From: an uncultured Prevotellaceae bacterium
GTDB lineage: Bacteria > Bacteroidota > Bacteroidia > Bacteroidales > Bacteroidaceae
DNA: 64,000 nucleotides
NCBI GenBank assembly: GCA_902784565.1
Contig: CACZVE010000003.1
Span: 1 to 64,000, forward strand
Direction of reading: 5' to 3'
Below the pieces are notes generated by a model that worked only from the letters and a program-made list of their open reading frames with translations, searched no databases and was not told the origin of the DNA. This document shows positions 63,087 to 64,000 of this stretch, one piece after another; position 1 is the first letter of the stretch, and every line of letters begins with the position of its first letter. Both the position numbers and the translations under genes were made by a program.

Positions 63087-64000
63087 ATGAGTTTCCTCAA
63101 AACCTGTCTTCAGCAATGGAAATGGTTTGTAGGCACCATCTGCCTGACCGTTTTTTGCGCCATCCTATTCATATTGGCGGTGGCTCCAAAATATGAACGT
63201 TCTGCTGCCATCCTGATCAAAGACGAGAACGGCGGTGGAGGTCTGTTGTCATCAATGGCATCCAACATGGGCATGTTGGCAGGTATAGCCGGACTGAACA
63301 TCACATCGAATGTAGAGAATGAGATGCAGATTCTCTCCTCACCATTCATGATGCAAGAGGTGGTGAAGCGTTTGGGACTCGACACAAAATATGAAGTCCG
63401 TGACGGACTGATGAAGCAGGAACTCTTCGACGAAACACTGCCTATCAAAGTCACTTTCCCCAAGTTAACAGACAAGGATGGCGTCTATATGAAGATGGAC
63501 TTGCGGAAGGACGGCACCTTCACGCTCTATAAGTTCCGTAAGAACAAAGACAAGTATGACGGCGAGGTACAGGGTAAGGTCAATACCGTCTGTCAGACAC
63601 CTATCGGACCTGTGTCCGTGATTGCCACGAAGCCGTTTGACTCATGTATGGCCAACGAGGGCGAGAAGACCATCCGCATCACCAAGGAAAGGAAATACGA
63701 CCGTGTGGAAAGTCTGTCGAATCAGATTGACATCGATCTGGCCGACGACCAGACCAGTATCATCACAATCACCTGTAAGGACATATCAGGAGAGCGTGCA
63801 GAACAAATCATCAATACCCTGATACAGGTCTACCAAGAGGAGTGGATGAAAGACAAGCAGAGCACTGCCGATGCTTCCACCCGTTTCATCAATGAGCGTA
63901 TCAAGGACATTGAAGCAGAACTGAGCGGACTCGACAACAATATCGCCCAGTTCAGGGGTAAGAACCTGATGCCCGACTACGAGGAAGCCGCCAAGATGTA
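63087..64000 (+). CDS. GumC/Wzc-like polysaccharide copolymerase (incomplete)
   Basis: The gene starts with ATG at 63087, 9 bases after the export protein, and runs off the end of the window; 304 residues are visible. It begins with a transmembrane helix (KWFVGTICLTVFCAILFILAV, about residues 12-32). A Wzz-type periplasmic part follows (KYERSAAILIKDENGG at about 35, the region common to polysaccharide copolymerases), then a coiled-coil start at about 265-300 (FINERIKDIEAELSGLDNN). The C-terminal tyrosine kinase domain of Wzc proteins, if present, lies beyond 64000. Confidence 0.85.
   Translation, partial: MSFLKTCLQQWKWFVGTICLTVFCAILFILAVAPKYERSAAILIKDENGGGGLLSSMASNMGMLAGIAGLNITSNVENEMQILSSPFMMQEVVKRLGLDTKYEVRDGLMKQELFDETLPIKVTFPKLTDKDGVYMKMDLRKDGTFTLYKFRKNKDKYDGEVQGKVNTVCQTPIGPVSVIATKPFDSCMANEGEKTIRITKERKYDRVESLSNQIDIDLADDQTSIITITCKDISGERAEQIINTLIQVYQEEWMKDKQSTADASTRFINERIKDIEAELSGLDNNIAQFRGKNLMPDYEEAAKM

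Noticed and set aside
1..64000. CRISPR array, tRNA or rRNA genes, insertion sequences
   Set aside because: I found no regularly spaced repeats with spacers, no cloverleaf or rRNA-like segments and no transposase motifs. A tool-based scan could still find a diverged case.

Overview
The window looks like a chromosomal segment of a Bacteroidota bacterium, most probably Prevotella or a close relative. Many genes are preceded by the Bacteroidota-type promoter (TTG or TTTG, about 19-20 bases, then TAnnTTTG). The gene families and the Wzx/Wzy-type capsule locus with Bacteroidota-like transferases fit this. The taxonomic call is inference from content only. No rRNA, tRNA, CRISPR array or recognisable transposase was seen.

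Left part (1-31,000), a defence island. It starts with a frameshifted gene of unknown function, then a TPR protein with an HExxH site, a MazG-like pyrophosphohydrolase and a broken nuclease-helicase-S24 peptidase fusion. A six-gene minus-strand operon follows (14,978 to 6,057): GIY-YIG protein, two cytosine-C5 methyltransferases, a McrB-like AAA+ subunit, a LlaJI/McrC-like nuclease subunit and a Vsr repair endonuclease. This is a LlaJI-like restriction-modification system. Divergent from it is an unusual protein joining a degenerate type I methyltransferase, an HsdS-like recognition domain and an intact Ser/Thr kinase, with a HAD phosphatase behind it. Next is a two-gene system matching Druantia type III (DruH 1128 aa, DruE 2329 aa), then a protein with a HEPN-like RxxxxH motif and WG-type repeats.

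Middle part (31,700-47,700), small accessory genes. Two related modules, each a partner protein plus a small sigma-70-like factor, sit in opposite orientation at about 32-33.3 kb and 39.3-40.5 kb. They bracket a reverse transcriptase with a structured leader RNA, two HExxH (SprT-like) proteins, a Nudix gene that has lost its catalytic box, a small repeat protein and a DUF2130 protein. A Sel1-repeat protein next door appears to carry the sigma-partner domain at both ends. HipBA, two HD-type proteins and an N-formylglutamate amidohydrolase-like protein are also here. Four minus-strand promoters share a palindrome joined to TATCTTTG. Several genes are disrupted by small indels or deletions, which suggests decay, switching or sequencing error.

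Right part (47,900-64,000), a capsule or exopolysaccharide locus, visibly more GC-rich. It encodes a multi-SLBB outer-membrane export protein, a Wzz-like protein, a flippase, an EpsG-like polymerase, four glycosyltransferases or glycosyltransferase-like proteins, a serine-acetyltransferase-like enzyme, a convergent beta-helix protein, a WecA/TagO-like initiating transferase and a WbaP-type sugar transferase. A second export pair (Wza-like lipoprotein and GumC/Wzc-like protein) follows, and the last gene runs off the window.
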